DNA of 16,598 bases from an uncultured Spongiibacteraceae bacterium (GCA_946480345.1 CAMLJR010000056.1:1-16598), one strand, 5' to 3'; shown: positions 1 through 8,189, counted from the first letter of the stretch. Translations and numbers: made by a program. Notes: generated from the letters alone by a model not told the origin.

Positions 1-1
1 G

Positions 2-1837
2 GTGATTGCACTGCAACCGGATGTTTCGCGTTTTGAACTGCAACGCCTATACGGCATGGGCGAAGCACTCTATCGGATATTGGAACGGCAATATCCTGAA
101 TTGCACGTTCGGGTGTATGCACCGGTCGGATCGCATCACGAATTACTGCCTTATCTGATTCGGCGTCTGCTGGAAAATGGCGCAAATACATCATTCATTC
201 ATCAGCTGCACGATAGTCGAACTCCCATCGCTCTACTCGCAGCGCATCCGACGCAGCAATGGCGAGCTGCGCGTTCCTCACTGCCCCTGCCAAACGATTT
301 GTGGAAACCGCTGCGCGAAAATTCGCCAGGAATCTATTGGCATAACGAGATGGAGCGCGACAATTTCTTAAAAATATTGAACACATTTGCTGTTCGCATG
401 TACAACTATGCGTCAGCCGAAGAAAGTACTGCGGCCGTTAACCCTTATTCATCAAGCCCAATCGGTTGTTGGCGAGCGGCAAGTTTTGCGAACTGCGATA
501 ACGCAATTAATGCGGCAAAAGCACATCAACCACGCTGGCAACAGACGTCGATTCAAGATCGCGCGAAGCTTCTCGAACGTTGCGCAGAGTTATTCGTTCA
601 CCATCGCGCCGAACTCGTTGCGCTGATAACGCGGGAAACTGGCCGTACGCTCGAAAATTCTTACGAAGAAGTTCGCGAAGCGATTGATTTCTGTCGTTAC
701 TACGCGAGCGAAGCCCGCTCGAAAATGTGCGTGCACGAATTACCATCTATTACCGGCGAAGAAAATCGACTTCTACTAATTCCACGCGGCATCTTCGTCG
801 CCATTAGTCCGTGGAATTTTCCGCTGGCAATTTTTTGCGGACAAATCGTCGCAGCGTTGGTAACCGGCAATGCTGTATTAGCGAAACCTGCCGAGCAAGC
901 AACGCTCACGGCTTTACGCGCTATTGAATTAATGCACGAAGCCGGAATTCCGCAAGAAATCTTGCATTGCTTGCCAGGCCCCGGCGAAACCATTGGCCAA
1001 TATCTTTGTGCGCTTCGAGACATCAACGGTATCGTTTTTACCGGCGGTTTTGAAACAGCCTATGCGATTCGAAAAATTATCAGCGCGCGCGAGGGTGAAA
1101 TGATCCCCTTTATCGCTGAAACATCCGGCATCAATGTATTAATCGCCGATAGCAGTGCACAGCCACAGCAATTGGTAAGCGATGTGATTCGCTCTGCCTT
1201 CGACAGCGCAGGTCAACGCTGCTCTGCGTTACGGATATTGTGCACTCCCGAGATCTGCGCCGATGAAATTGAGCCGCTTATTATCGGCGCCATGCAGCAA
1301 TTACGCCTCGGCGATCCCATCGAATGGCAAACAGACGTCGGGCCGGTTATCGATCCCGATGCAAAAGCATCGTTGATTAGATATTTAACGGAACACTCGC
1401 CTCAACTATTGTTTCAACTCGATGCACCCGCGACCGGCAATTTTGTACCACCGACGCTACTGAGAGTAATGCGTATCGATGAAGTCAATCGCGAAGCATT
1501 CGGCCCGGTTCTGCATATTCTTCGTTATCGTGAATCGGAAACTCATGGCTTGGTCGATCAGATAAATGCGTTGGGTTTTGGTTTGACCTGCGGCCTTCAT
1601 AGTCGAAACCATGTGAAAGCAGTCAATCTGGCGATGCGCTTACGCGTCGGGAATATCTATATTAACCGCGACATTATTGGCGCAAACGTCGGCGCCCAGC
1701 CGTTTGGCGGGATGGGTAAATCTGGTACCGGCCCCAAAGCTGGCGGCCCGCATTACCTATTTCAATTCACCAGCGAAAAAACAATTACCACAAATACCGC
1801 TGCGCTCGGCGGCGACCACAAATTACTTTCTCTTTAA
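2..1837 (+). CDS. putA: Bifunctional proline dehydrogenase / L-glutamate-gamma-semialdehyde dehydrogenase PutA, C-terminal part (5'-truncated by window edge)
   Basis: PutA oxidises proline to P5C in an FAD proline dehydrogenase domain, then oxidises glutamate semialdehyde to glutamate with NAD+. The frame is open to the left edge, so the GTG at base 2 is not taken as the start. Visible residues 11-71 are the end of the dehydrogenase barrel (RLYGMGEALY, YAPVGSH, YLIRRLLENGAN). From about residue 145 the aldehyde dehydrogenase domain follows: ISPWNFPLAIF (268-278), KPAEQ (295-299), the catalytic cysteine Cys407 in GQRCSALR, EAFGPVLH (498-505) and PFGGMGKSGTGPKAGGP near the end. The protein stops soon after TSEKTITTNTAALGG, as in the short type A PutAs, without the extra C-terminal domain of longer forms. 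Odd points are FTGGFETA and ETSGIN, where PutAs usually read FTGS-E and ETGGQN. No strong terminator follows the TAA. Confidence 0.95.
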   Translation: MIALQPDVSRFELQRLYGMGEALYRILERQYPELHVRVYAPVGSHHELLPYLIRRLLENGANTSFIHQLHDSRTPIALLAAHPTQQWRAARSSLPLPNDLWKPLRENSPGIYWHNEMERDNFLKILNTFAVRMYNYASAEESTAAVNPYSSSPIGCWRAASFANCDNAINAAKAHQPRWQQTSIQDRAKLLERCAELFVHHRAELVALITRETGRTLENSYEEVREAIDFCRYYASEARSKMCVHELPSITGEENRLLLIPRGIFVAISPWNFPLAIFCGQIVAALVTGNAVLAKPAEQATLTALRAIELMHEAGIPQEILHCLPGPGETIGQYLCALRDINGIVFTGGFETAYAIRKIISAREGEMIPFIAETSGINVLIADSSAQPQQLVSDVIRSAFDSAGQRCSALRILCTPEICADEIEPLIIGAMQQLRLGDPIEWQTDVGPVIDPDAKASLIRYLTEHSPQLLFQLDAPATGNFVPPTLLRVMRIDEVNREAFGPVLHILRYRESETHGLVDQINALGFGLTCGLHSRNHVKAVNLAMRLRVGNIYINRDIIGANVGAQPFGGMGKSGTGPKAGGPHYLFQFTSEKTITTNTAALGGDHKLLSL

Positions 1838-1900
1838 CTCTCTCCAGTTAATTCCCTCCATAAAAAAGCCTGCGATTCGATCACTTTCATAAAGTTCCCT

Positions 1901-1955
1901 CGTGTCACATTTGTGTAACACATCCGTTACATCCGTGTAACACATTCGCTACATC
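1901..1955. repeat. Five tandem 11-bp units with core G-T-N-A-C-A, likely regulator-binding array upstream of the porin
   Basis: Read in steps of 11 bases from 1901 the units are cgtgtcacatt, tgtgtaacaca, tccgttacatc, cgtgtaacaca and ttcgctacatc. Bases 4, 7, 8 and 9 (G, A, C, A) are invariant and base 5 is T in four of five. Units 2 and 4, and 3 and 5, are most alike, giving a 22-bp super-period (1913-1933 against 1935-1955, two mismatches). A spacing near one helical turn would put every core on the same DNA face, as for cooperative binding. The array ends about 115 bases before the porin ATG. The binding protein is unknown to me; calling it an operator is inference. Confidence 0.5.
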
Positions 1956-1966
1956 ATGGCCGCCAC

Positions 1967-1983
1967 GTAAGGGTTGCCCTTAC
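1967..1983. promoter_or_regulatory. Perfect dyad GTAAGGG-TTG-CCCTTAC in the porin upstream region
   Basis: Two 7-base arms are perfectly inverted around a 3-base centre. The dyad lies 11 bases after the 11-bp repeat array and 88 bases before the porin ATG. A weak candidate promoter overlaps it: TTGCCC at 1974-1979, then 18 bases, then TATCAA at 1998-2003. If that promoter is real, a protein on the dyad would cover the -35 element. With a 3-base loop it could also form a hairpin in RNA, but no T-run follows, so an operator is the better guess. Confidence 0.4.
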
Positions 1984-2071
1984 TTCGGCGCGGCGAATAT
2001 CAACAAACAAGCGCACCGAAAGTGGACTACTGCTCTAGACCAACACGATATCTAAACTGGGGAGAAACTGG

Positions 2072-3169
2072 ATGAAACGCAAATTATTACCGCTGCTTAT
2101 CGCTGGCCTGACCATTGGCGCCACCAGCGCCGCATTTGCCGGGGGCCCGACGGTTTACGGTAAAGTTAACGTGTCGATGAACAAATATGACCTGCAAGAA
2201 CGCGATGGCACTGAAGCAGTTGATCAGAAAGACAACTGGGAAATGGAAAGCAACGCCTCGCGCATCGGCGTCAAAGGTGATTTCGATATTTCAACCAATC
2301 TGAAAGCTATCTACAAACTCGAATACGAAGTGTACGTAGATGACGGCGACGACGGTTCCGAAGACGATAACGATGACAGCAACTCTAGCGAATTCAACCA
2401 GCGCAACATTTATGGTGGTTTGCAAGGCAACTGGGGCACGCTGATCGCGGGTAAAAACGATACTCCACTCAAACTCGTTCAAGAAGATATCGACCAATTT
2501 AACGATTTGCCGATTGGCGATATCAAGAACATCATGGTTGGTGAAAATCGCGAATCCAATATCGTTATGTATACCTCACCGGATTTTAGCGGTTTCGCGC
2601 TGACCATCTCCGCTATGCCAGGTGAAGATAGTGGATTGGAAGGCGACGACGATAACGATGGCCTCGCCGATGCCCAATCTCTAGCGCTGACTTATAAAGC
2701 CAAGTCGTTCTACGTTGGCCTCGCGGCCGATCAGAATGTTCAGAATACAGACACCGTACGTCTGGCTGGCGCAGTGACACTCGGCCCGGTCGAACTGGGT
2801 GCAATTTATCAAACCGCCGAAGTAAATGATGAAGATGTCGGACCGACGATTAACTCGCGTCCGCAAGGTATTCGCGACTTCACCAGCAACTACGATGAAC
2901 AGGATGCATGGATCGTCAGCGGTAAGTGGGAGTTCGTGAAAGATTGGGCACTGAAAGCGCAATACGGCATGTCCGAGTCGACCCCGGTTACCACTGGTCT
3001 CGACGATACGGAATTAACCATGATAGCTCTCGGTGTCGATTACAAGCTGAACAAGAATTCGAAGCTGTTCGCATACTACGCAAGTGTCGAAGGTGAAGGT
3101 GATAGCGCCATTACCGACGATACGATCGAAGACAAAACGTTCGCAGTGGGCTACGAATTGAAATTCTGA
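2072..3169 (+). CDS. Gram-negative porin (16-stranded general-porin type)
   Basis: This is a 365-residue outer-membrane beta-barrel channel. The signal peptide covers residues 1-23 (MKRK, a hydrophobic stretch, then a cut after AFA). The mature protein opens with GGPTVYGKVNVSM, the first strand typical of this porin superfamily, followed by ESNASRIGVKGDFDI and IYGGLQGNWGTLIAGKNDTPLK, where the latter leads into the constriction-loop region. It ends in FAVGYELKF, the terminal phenylalanine being the barrel-assembly signal. Two acidic inserts stand out: residues 90-102 (mostly Asp/Glu) and DDDNDGLAD at 192-200, which fits the calcium-binding pattern DxDxDGxxD. The acidic surface suggests cation preference (inference). 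The start is well set by GGGGAGA at 2058-2064, seven bases before the ATG. It is probably a single-gene transcript, with its own regulatory gap upstream and a terminator downstream. Substrate cannot be read from sequence. Confidence 0.9.
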   Translation: MKRKLLPLLIAGLTIGATSAAFAGGPTVYGKVNVSMNKYDLQERDGTEAVDQKDNWEMESNASRIGVKGDFDISTNLKAIYKLEYEVYVDDGDDGSEDDNDDSNSSEFNQRNIYGGLQGNWGTLIAGKNDTPLKLVQEDIDQFNDLPIGDIKNIMVGENRESNIVMYTSPDFSGFALTISAMPGEDSGLEGDDDNDGLADAQSLALTYKAKSFYVGLAADQNVQNTDTVRLAGAVTLGPVELGAIYQTAEVNDEDVGPTINSRPQGIRDFTSNYDEQDAWIVSGKWEFVKDWALKAQYGMSESTPVTTGLDDTELTMIALGVDYKLNKNSKLFAYYASVEGEGDSAITDDTIEDKTFAVGYELKF

Positions 3170-3197
3170 TTCATCGTTTGGGCTCTCCAAACTCTAT

Positions 3198-3221
3198 AGG
3201 GGGCGAACGCCCCCTCTTTTT
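3198..3221 (+). terminator. Rho-independent terminator of the porin gene
   Basis: The stem GGGGGCG (3199-3205) pairs with CGCCCCC (3208-3214); an A-T pair can extend it, or the inner pairs can open to give a larger loop. TCTTTTT follows. It starts about 30 bases after the porin stop and lies before the next gene on the same strand. Confidence 0.88.
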
Positions 3222-3283
3222 CGCCTCGCCGCACAATGCGACATTTTTCTTACTAATGCGTGACACCCGATGAGGGATTACAG

Positions 3284-3742
3284 ATGAACAAACACAGTAA
3301 ATCGTTAATATTTTTTGTTTCATTAACCAGCGCTGTCACTTTCGCGCAGGAAATGGATATCGACCAAGCCGATTCATTGAGATTTCAGGATTTTCATAAA
3401 GATAAAAAAGAAGCGGTAAAAGTGTGGGACAAAAAAGATAACGCACCGACCAAGGCTTATCAGGATCAATCCACGGCCACTAATGCAAAACCGGCCACAG
3501 CATCAACATCAAGTTCGGTGGAAACTGCAAATTCGGGGGAGATATCCGGCAAGCGCTTTGAAATTCGCGAACGCTACACATTGACGCGCAGCGCTAAAAC
3601 GCCTTACTCCGCATTTTATGTTATCGAGCCGCTTTATAAACAATCGGCCCAATTGTGTGCAAAGGGCTGGAAAAAACTGGCTGAGCGTTCCGAACCGATC
3701 GAGCAGGATTATTATTTGTATTATGAAATTGAGTGCTTGTGA
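3284..3742 (+). CDS. Small secreted/periplasmic protein of unknown function
   Basis: I do not recognise a named family. The product from the ATG at 3284 is 152 residues; GAGGGA at 3272-3277 is well placed for this start, better than the in-frame GTG at 3260. Residues 1-21 look like a signal peptide with a cut after TFA. The mature part begins with a charged stretch (about 22-60), then a Ser/Thr/Ala-rich linker (about 62-85), then a more ordered C-terminal domain (about 88-152) with RFEIRERYTL, FYVIEPLYKQSAQ, Cys125 in LCAKGW and Cys151 second from the end. The two cysteines could form a disulphide in the periplasm (inference). Base composition is more AT-rich than its neighbours. It converges on tgpA with 22 bases between stops and no clear terminator there. 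Confidence 0.75.
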   Translation: MNKHSKSLIFFVSLTSAVTFAQEMDIDQADSLRFQDFHKDKKEAVKVWDKKDNAPTKAYQDQSTATNAKPATASTSSSVETANSGEISGKRFEIRERYTLTRSAKTPYSAFYVIEPLYKQSAQLCAKGWKKLAERSEPIEQDYYLYYEIECL

Positions 3743-3764
3743 TCTCAACCAAGCAGCACCAGTC

Positions 3765-5765
3765 TCATAGAGGGCGGCGGATTATTCGTCTTAATTTTTT
3801 TCGCAACTGCCGCCGCTGAGATTCCGATAATTTTCGATAGCTCAAGGCCTCGTAGCATGCTGTGATTTCCTGCATATGTTCCCACTGAGGCTGTTGCTGC
3901 AAGATCCAATGGCAATAGTCGCGTACGCCCATACCGATGGGTTTTGGATAACCGGCACGCGCCAGCTTGGCGCAAAATTTTTGATAATCGCGCTGTTCCG
4001 GCAACAAGGGTGTTCGCCATAAGCGCTTACCCCAAATGCCCAGCGCTGCGATAACCATCATCACTGCCCCGCCACCGACCAGCAACAGCACCATTCGCAG
4101 CGGATCGATTTTACCCAGCAGTGTTTGCAGCACGAGTGTTTGAGTATCGTCGCGATAATTTACGACCCAGCGTGTCCATGCATAATTCATTGCATCCAAT
4201 CGATACCGCGCCCAATTCAATAAATTCACTGCTCGATAACGGTTCGCAGACAACGGTGAATCCGATAAAAATTCGCCGGCACCGACCGCCCGCTCCAATC
4301 CATTTTCAATGCGCTGTGGTGCGACTGCAGCGGTGGGATCAAAACGTACCCAGCCACGTTGCGGAAGCCATACCTCGGCCCAGGCATGCGCATCGAACTG
4401 ATGCACCAGCACTGTGCCAGTCAATGGATTGATTTCGCCACCCTGATAACCGACCACGACGCGCGCGGGAATATTGGCCGCACGCAATAGATATACGAAT
4501 GAGCTTGCGTAATGTTCGCAAAATCCTTTGCGCGTATCGAAAATAAATTCGTCGATGCTGTGTTCACCGAGCAATGGTGGCTTGAGCGTGTAGAAATAAT
4601 TTTGCTGGCGAAAATGCGTCAGTAAAAATTCGATCAATTGCGCATCATCATCGAAGCGCTCGCGTAACTGACTTGCCCAAGCGCGAGTACGCGGATTCCC
4701 TTGGCTGGGCAAGGTCAGCTCGAATTTACGCAGGCGCGGATCGAGCTCGACATCGAACATCGCCTGCGGATAAGCGCGAGCTCGATAAGCAAATTTTTCC
4801 GCAACGATATCGCGCGCAAGCAAACGGTAATCGATGCTGAGTTGAGTTTTTGGATCGATGCTCGCCGGCACCTGTAACGCGAACAGCCAGCGGCGATATG
4901 TCGGCTCAAGAAAAACCTCGTAGTCGAATGAAGCGCCCGCGAGCGGTTTTTCGTCCGTGCGCGGAAATTCGCTGAAACTGCTGGCGCGCCAGGTGCGTCC
5001 ATCGAACTCATCGAGTACCAGACCGCGCCAATATAAATCGCGTGTCGATGGCATCGCGCCGGTAAACGCAGCGCGAAATGCCAACTCGGAAGACTGCGAT
5101 AATTGCGCAATATCACCGGGAGAAAGCTCGTCGGACATGCCCGTCTTTGCGCCGCCGCCAGGCAACGGCACTTGCCACAACGGGCCTATCCGCGGGAAAA
5201 CCAAAAAAAGCAGCAACATCAGCGGCAGTGCCTGCGCGATCATAATCGCGGCGCTGCGGATGGGTTGCCAGCCGAAGCGCAGCGGTTGTTGCTGATGCAA
5301 TGCAATCAATGCTGCGGTTAACAGCAACACCGGCAATGTCATAAATAAAACAGTGCCGAGTCCCTGTCCGAACAAGAACTCGGTAAGCGCGACAAAATAA
5401 CCGAGAAATATCAATAGATACGCATCGCGCCGCGACGACGATTCAATCAATTTGAAACTGAAGCAACTGATCAACAAAGCCACGGTGGGCTCAAGCCCCA
5501 CCGGCGTACCGTAGCTCGCTCGAATACCCGCGAGACACCCGAGCACCAATCCGATTTTTACGATGCGCCCGGGAAATGACCAGAAGCCGCGATATACCTG
5601 TATCCGCCATATCACGCATAGCAGCCACGCGGCAATTACCCATATCGGCAAGCGCTGCATGTGCGGCGTAATTACCAGCAATTGCGCAGCGAGCAGCCAC
5701 CCCAATGCATGACGCGATATCCAGGGCTGCGAAGCCGCGACTGGCGGAATCGTTGGACGCTTCAT
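3765..5765 (-). CDS. tgpA: TgpA-like membrane transglutaminase (DUF3488 / transglutaminase-like / DUF4129)
   Basis: The protein is 666 residues, the usual size of Pseudomonas TgpA. About six membrane segments lie within residues 20-190 (DUF3488 region). A periplasmic part follows, with a papain-like transglutaminase core: Cys416 in GFCEHYASSFVYLLRAANIPAR, His460 in DAHAWAEVW and Asp476 in WVRFDPTAA form the expected catalytic triad. Another helix at about 558-578 precedes a basic cytoplasmic tail of the DUF4129 type (to residue 666). In P. aeruginosa TgpA is reported as essential, and its domain faces the periplasm with transglutaminase activity; the natural substrate is unclear. Here its ATG overlaps the TGA of the DUF58 gene (ATGA, 5762-5765), so the two are translationally coupled. 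It is the last gene of the moxR-DUF58-tgpA unit. Confidence 0.92.
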   Translation of the reverse strand: MKRPTIPPVAASQPWISRHALGWLLAAQLLVITPHMQRLPIWVIAAWLLCVIWRIQVYRGFWSFPGRIVKIGLVLGCLAGIRASYGTPVGLEPTVALLISCFSFKLIESSSRRDAYLLIFLGYFVALTEFLFGQGLGTVLFMTLPVLLLTAALIALHQQQPLRFGWQPIRSAAIMIAQALPLMLLLFLVFPRIGPLWQVPLPGGGAKTGMSDELSPGDIAQLSQSSELAFRAAFTGAMPSTRDLYWRGLVLDEFDGRTWRASSFSEFPRTDEKPLAGASFDYEVFLEPTYRRWLFALQVPASIDPKTQLSIDYRLLARDIVAEKFAYRARAYPQAMFDVELDPRLRKFELTLPSQGNPRTRAWASQLRERFDDDAQLIEFLLTHFRQQNYFYTLKPPLLGEHSIDEFIFDTRKGFCEHYASSFVYLLRAANIPARVVVGYQGGEINPLTGTVLVHQFDAHAWAEVWLPQRGWVRFDPTAAVAPQRIENGLERAVGAGEFLSDSPLSANRYRAVNLLNWARYRLDAMNYAWTRWVVNYRDDTQTLVLQTLLGKIDPLRMVLLLVGGGAVMMVIAALGIWGKRLWRTPLLPEQRDYQKFCAKLARAGYPKPIGMGVRDYCHWILQQQPQWEHMQEITACYEALSYRKLSESQRRQLRKKLRRIIRRPL

Positions 5766-6760
5766 CGATCCGATTCCGACCGCGGCGGTTGCTGTGACTG
5801 GCCGAACAGCGCGAGCAAACGTAACGCGCGTTCGCGATGTTCATCGCCGCCATCGGGCTGCAATTGTTGCCCTGGCAATTGCAGGCCGAACAATTCGCCG
5901 CGGCGGTGCAATTCCAGCACCCAATAACACAACACGCTAAGGCGCCGCTCGCGATCGCCATCGAGCGCGTCGTAACGCAGCCAATGCGATTGCAATCGGG
6001 TTTCGGCAAATTGTTTCGATTGCAGTGGCTGACCTTTCGCGTATGCACGCCACACGACATGACGCAAATTATCGCCGGGCCGATAGCGGCGGAAATCATA
6101 GAAATCTTCGTTGCCTGCTCGGCGCATACGCTCACCGTGCAGTGTGTTATCCGCCTCGTCATCGGGACGCGGCCCTTCGATCGCACGCGGATAAACGATT
6201 GCCGCCATATCGAGATCGATCCAACTCCACGCGCGCAACAAACCCAATGGATAGATGGTTTTCACCAGTAATCGTTGCGGCCGCAACCATCCCCTACGCA
6301 CTGTCGAATGGAACAGACGAACGGTGGCGGTATCGACATCGACAAGCTCAGTGGTTATCAACGGTTGCTCGCGCCAACCAAGTTCAAGCAGATAACGCGC
6401 ACGCCGATCGGTGCGGCGTAATTTCAGCTCGAACTCCACAGAATCACCGGCAAAGGCAGGCATGGCGCGCATCGCGTCGATCGAAATGCCCGCGAGATTA
6501 CTGAACGTATGCAAAATGGCGACGATCGACAGACTGAATAAAAAGAACACCAGCGCGAACGCCATATTGTTCTGATAATTAATCGCGGCGAGCAGCATCA
6601 CCGCAAGACTTAATAAAAAGAAAAAACCGGTGCGCGTGGGAAAAATAAAAATTCGACGTTGATCGAGTGTAACGCTGCGTGCCGCCGGAATCCGGCGCTG
6701 CAGCCAACGTTGCCACCATCGAGCAAAATACCGTTGCGGCTGCGCCTTTTCGGCACTCAC
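5762..6760 (-). CDS. DUF58 domain membrane protein
   Basis: The protein is 332 residues. The N-terminus is basic (1-37), and two adjacent membrane helices cover about 44-61 and 65-84. A soluble beta-rich part follows, then the DUF58 signature at 217-251: NEDFYDFRRYRPGDNLRHVV followed by WRAYAKGQPLQSKQF. DUF58 proteins are usually encoded next to MoxR ATPases and have a von Willebrand-like fold. They are thought to link the ATPase to membrane partners, but no biochemical reaction is assigned. The gene starts inside the end of moxR (4-base overlap, 6757-6760) and ends inside the start of tgpA (4-base overlap), so the three products are probably made in fixed ratio and act together. Confidence 0.92.
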   Translation of the reverse strand: MSAEKAQPQRYFARWWQRWLQRRIPAARSVTLDQRRIFIFPTRTGFFFLLSLAVMLLAAINYQNNMAFALVFFLFSLSIVAILHTFSNLAGISIDAMRAMPAFAGDSVEFELKLRRTDRRARYLLELGWREQPLITTELVDVDTATVRLFHSTVRRGWLRPQRLLVKTIYPLGLLRAWSWIDLDMAAIVYPRAIEGPRPDDEADNTLHGERMRRAGNEDFYDFRRYRPGDNLRHVVWRAYAKGQPLQSKQFAETRLQSHWLRYDALDGDRERRLSVLCYWVLELHRRGELFGLQLPGQQLQPDGGDEHRERALRLLALFGQSQQPPRSESDR

Positions 6761-7671
6761 ACTACCGCCACCTTACGCAGCAATTGTTCGACCAATGCAC
6801 CGCCGTCGCCGGTACGATCGTGACCCGCGTGTAGTCGGTGCTCGACGACCGGCGATAATACCGTTTGCACATCCTCCGGCACGACATGACCCCGCCCGCC
6901 CATTAACGCCCATGCTTTCGCACTGCGTACCAACGCGAGCGCACCGCGCGGCGATAGACCCACTGCGAAGCCTGGCTCGCTGCGGGTATACGCAATCAGG
7001 CGCTGAACATAATCGAGTAACTGTTCGGACGCATGCACTTGATCGACCGCCCGCTGAATTTTCTGCAACTGCTCCAGCGTTACGCACTGTTGCAGCTTCG
7101 CCAACTGCTGTTGCGCATCCTCGCCCGCAAGCAGGCGACGCTCGGCGGCCGCATCCGGATAGCCGAGCGACAAACGCATCAAAAATCTATCGAGTTGCGA
7201 TTCGGGCAGTGGATAGGTGCCGGATTGCGACAATGGATTTTGCGTTGCGATCACGAAGAACGGTTCGGGCAAACGCCGTGTCTCGCCATCGGTCGTCACT
7301 TGCTGCTCGGCCATTGCTTCGAGCAGCGCTGATTGTGTTTTCGGCGTCGAACGATTGATTTCATCCGCCAGCAGAACTTGCGTAAAGATAGGGCCAGGCA
7401 AAAATTTAAATTGATTGGTCTGGCGATCGAAAATGCTGGCGCCGAGAATGTCGCCGGGCAATAAATCGCTGGTGAACTGCACGCGCCGATAGTTCAGCCC
7501 GAGCACTTTCGCCAAGGTATGCGATAAGGTGGTTTTTCCCATACCGGGCAAATCTTCAAGCAGTAGATGTCCGCCGCTGATCAGGCAACAAATCGACAAA
7601 CGTATTTGCCGTTCCTTGCCCAATAACACCGAGCCCACTTCACGCACCGCTCGATCGAGCAATTTTTGCAT
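6757..7671 (-). CDS. MoxR-family AAA+ ATPase
   Basis: The protein is 304 residues, normal for MoxR. The Walker A motif is at 38-48 (LEDLPGMGKTT), followed by QFTSDLLPGDILGA (65-78), Walker B VLLADEIN (99-106), sensor 1 ATQNP (142-146) and ESQLDRFLMRL (157-167), then the C-terminal lid with GLSPRGALAL. MoxR ATPases are chaperone-like and help assemble or activate partner complexes, often with DUF58 and VWA proteins. The context here fits: DUF58 and tgpA follow directly with ATGA overlaps. The start at 7671 has AAAGG about eight bases upstream. The SRPBCC gene ends only 26 bases upstream on the same strand, so transcription probably comes from the promoter before that gene. Confidence 0.94.
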   Translation of the reverse strand: MQKLLDRAVREVGSVLLGKERQIRLSICCLISGGHLLLEDLPGMGKTTLSHTLAKVLGLNYRRVQFTSDLLPGDILGASIFDRQTNQFKFLPGPIFTQVLLADEINRSTPKTQSALLEAMAEQQVTTDGETRRLPEPFFVIATQNPLSQSGTYPLPESQLDRFLMRLSLGYPDAAAERRLLAGEDAQQQLAKLQQCVTLEQLQKIQRAVDQVHASEQLLDYVQRLIAYTRSEPGFAVGLSPRGALALVRSAKAWALMGGRGHVVPEDVQTVLSPVVEHRLHAGHDRTGDGGALVEQLLRKVAVV

Positions 7672-7697
7672 GTGGAATACCTTTGCGTGAAAGCTAA

Positions 7698-8189
7698 CTA
7701 CGGCGGGGTAGCGGAGAAATCGGGATTGGAGGGCTTACCGGTCTCGTAATATTGTTTGAGACCATTCGCGACGCTGACCATGTTTTTTTGCAACATGCCG
7801 CGTATCAAAAAACGCTCGAGCAATTTTGCAAAAAAATTATCCTTAACCCTGTAACGCATTTGTGGTTTGAAACGAATTTGATGGGGGCCCGCATCTTCGA
7901 TGGCATAAACGAATTCGGCTTTTTCAAACGGCTCCATCGCCTGACCATTGCGGTGCAGATTTAATACAAAGCCATGACCATCGTTCCACTCGATAACAGT
8001 TTCTTCGAGCGGTTTCATGTTTTTCATAAAAACAGTGCGGCTGGTCCCAACACCTTCGGTTTGCTGCGTATCGATACGAGTTTTTTCAACGCCCGGCACG
8101 TAATAGTGAGCTTTACTCAAATCGCGTAAATATTCCCACGCCTGCACGCGCGACACATTGACAGTACTTTCATACGAAACGCTTTGCAT
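7698..8189 (-). CDS. SRPBCC-superfamily protein (polyketide cyclase/dehydrase-like)
   Basis: The protein is 163 residues from the ATG at 8189. That start is preferred over an upstream in-frame ATG at 8336, because GGGGAAAG stands just before it and the upstream extension would run through the promoter and the end of the neighbouring gene. The fold is suggested by the opening SYESTVNVSRVQAWEYLRDL with the conserved tryptophan-containing helix, then YYVPGVEKTRID, GVGTSRTVFM, ETVIEWNDGHGF and a long C-terminal helix ending in NGLKQYYETG. SRPBCC proteins bind hydrophobic ligands in a deep cavity; the ligand here cannot be told. The gene is probably first in a transcript running into moxR, 26 bases away. 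A direct role with MoxR is only suggested by position. Confidence 0.8.
   Translation of the reverse strand: MQSVSYESTVNVSRVQAWEYLRDLSKAHYYVPGVEKTRIDTQQTEGVGTSRTVFMKNMKPLEETVIEWNDGHGFVLNLHRNGQAMEPFEKAEFVYAIEDAGPHQIRFKPQMRYRVKDNFFAKLLERFLIRGMLQKNMVSVANGLKQYYETGKPSNPDFSATPP

Noticed and set aside
5491..6186. A 231-codon minus-strand open frame across the tgpA/DUF58 junction
   Set aside because: It lies in another frame of two well-supported genes and has a Cys/Asn-rich composition without motifs.
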